Assembly (NCBI GenBank): GCA_002841115.1
Contig: PHEC01000023.1
Location: 1-63,263 of the forward strand
From: Alphaproteobacteria bacterium HGW-Alphaproteobacteria-6
GTDB lineage: Bacteria > Pseudomonadota > Alphaproteobacteria > Rhodobacterales > Rhodobacteraceae
Length of the DNA stretch: 63,263 bases
Direction of reading: 5' to 3'
Shown here: piece by piece, positions 62,544 through 63,263 of the stretch
Layout of the letters: every line of letters starts with the position of its first letter
Position numbering within the stretch: the first letter of the stretch is position 1
Translations under genes and position numbers: made by a program
The notes under the pieces: model-generated
Database searches by the model: none
Seen by the model: only the letters and a program-made list of their open reading frames with translations
What the model was told of the DNA's origin: nothing

Positions 62544-63263
62544 TCAGGCCGCGCCCGACGCGGCCCCCGACGCCGCCCCGGCTTCGGCCCCGGCCCCGCG
62601 CGAAAAGATCACCGGGAACCAGTCATCGCGCAGGCGCTGGCCGGCGGTCATGCCATGGCCCGGGAAGGGCGGCGAGGTCCGCCCCGGACGCTCGACATAG
62701 CGCGCGTCATCGCCGATCAGGCGCAGCGAGAAGGCCCGCCGGCGGGTGGCGGCGCTGTTGCCGCGCGCGCCATGCAGGGTCATGTAGTGGAAGGCGACCG
62801 CGTCGCCCGGCTCCATCGCCCATTCGCGGATCTCCATGCCCTCGGCATCGGGGTCGGGCACCGGCCTGTAGGCCTCGCTGTCGGCATAGAAGGTTTCCTC
62901 GGACAGCCAGCGCGTCGGCAGCACCGGCCGGGCCCAAAGATGCGATCCGGCCACACAGCGCAGGGTCGCGGCACCAACCGGGTCGAGCGGCGACCAGAAG
63001 CTGACCGTCTGCGCGCCCTCGACAAAGTAATAGGGCCCGTCCTGATGCCAGGGGGTCGGCTTCGAGGTGCCCGGCTCCTTGACCAGGACGTGATCGTGGA
63101 AAAGCTGCACCCGGTCCGAGCCCATGAGATCGGCGGCGACCTCGGCCACGGCCGAGCCGCGGATCGCCGCCGCGAACTCGGGGATCCGGGTCCAGTTGCA
63201 GTAATCGTCGAAGAACCGCCCGGTCTCGCCCGGCTTGAGGTTCTCGGCGGCGTAGGGGCCGGG
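62544..63263 (-). CDS. Phytanoyl-CoA dioxygenase-like Fe(II)/2-oxoglutarate oxygenase, N-terminus beyond window
   Basis: The minus-strand frame is open to the window edge, so the gene is cut at its 5' end; about 239 codons are visible. The iron ligands are His and Asp of TPWHQDGPYYF and a distal His in YMTLHGARGNSA; the Arg of RRRAFSLRLIGDD is the likely 2-oxoglutarate ligand. PhyH-type enzymes hydroxylate diverse small molecules; the substrate is unknown. The C-terminus is a GAAS-type low-complexity tail. Convergent with dodecin. Confidence 0.9.
   Translation of the reverse strand, partial: PGPYAAENLKPGETGRFFDDYCNWTRIPEFAAAIRGSAVAEVAADLMGSDRVQLFHDHVLVKEPGTSKPTPWHQDGPYYFVEGAQTVSFWSPLDPVGAATLRCVAGSHLWARPVLPTRWLSEETFYADSEAYRPVPDPDAEGMEIREWAMEPGDAVAFHYMTLHGARGNSAATRRRAFSLRLIGDDARYVERPGRTSPPFPGHGMTAGQRLRDDWFPVIFSRGAGAEAGAASGAASGAA

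Overview
This 63 kb window is GC-rich chromosomal DNA from an alphaproteobacterium, almost certainly a member of the Rhodobacteraceae/Paracoccaceae. The evidence is the gene order, not a sequence search. Clusters typical of that family are present: DUF177-rpmF-plsX-fabH-ihfA-merR-tRNA-Pro, argS-SPOR-nagZ-scpA-scpB, a J-domain protein next to cobS-cobT, and soxBDAG for sarcosine oxidase. The 372-residue dCTP deaminase is the long alphaproteobacterial form. I cannot name a genus.

Layout. 1-4.7 kb: a DUF3422 gene cut by the window edge, the proton-pumping transhydrogenase pntAB, and a small methyltransferase. 4.9-7.1 kb: kynU-kynA for tryptophan breakdown. 7.2-9.9 kb: a large secreted RTX/Hint protein. 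10-14.8 kb, minus strand: malate synthase G, a GlcG-like protein, a class I amidotransferase-like hydrolase, a D-lyxose isomerase-like protein and a translationally coupled c-type cytochrome. 15-20.9 kb: an ArsR regulator with a fused double SRPBCC protein, aminopeptidase N, an SDR, a small membrane protein and a lytic transglycosylase lipoprotein. 21-28.9 kb: gatB, a decayed DUF4177 gene, a J-domain protein, a Tat-exported MsrB, cobST, and a membrane-protein gene carrying a frameshift. 29-35.5 kb: aminopeptidase P, a ClC transporter, a D-lactate dehydrogenase-like flavoenzyme, OlsB and a second MsrB. 35.5-40.7 kb: a BamE-like lipoprotein divergent from the rpmF-plsX-fabH-ihfA-merR block and tRNA-Pro. 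40.8-48 kb: dcd facing the argS-SPOR-nagZ-scpAB group. 48.4-55.3 kb: soxBDAG and glutamate dehydrogenase. 55.7-58.5 kb: a TadG/TadE/TadE-like trio. 58.5-63.3 kb: a small membrane protein, pirin, ribD-nrdR, dodecin and the end of a phytanoyl-CoA dioxygenase-like gene.

The genes are mostly ordinary metabolism and housekeeping. The unusual content lies between and at the ends of genes. (1) Three copies (one inverted) of a ~305-310 bp element have 14-bp terminal inverted repeats and two conserved internal hairpins but no transposase, so they look like a MITE family. (2) Two copies of a separate ~101 bp repeat adjoin two of those elements; one copy supplies the C-terminus and stop codon of a small gene. 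(3) Five intergenic copies of a GGTATTT-containing palindromic motif occur, two of them head to head inside the sox operon. (4) Several independent minisatellites occur inside or at the edges of genes. (5) Two genes, a DUF4177 gene and a membrane-protein gene, appear broken. No CRISPR array, prophage, complete IS or defence locus was seen.
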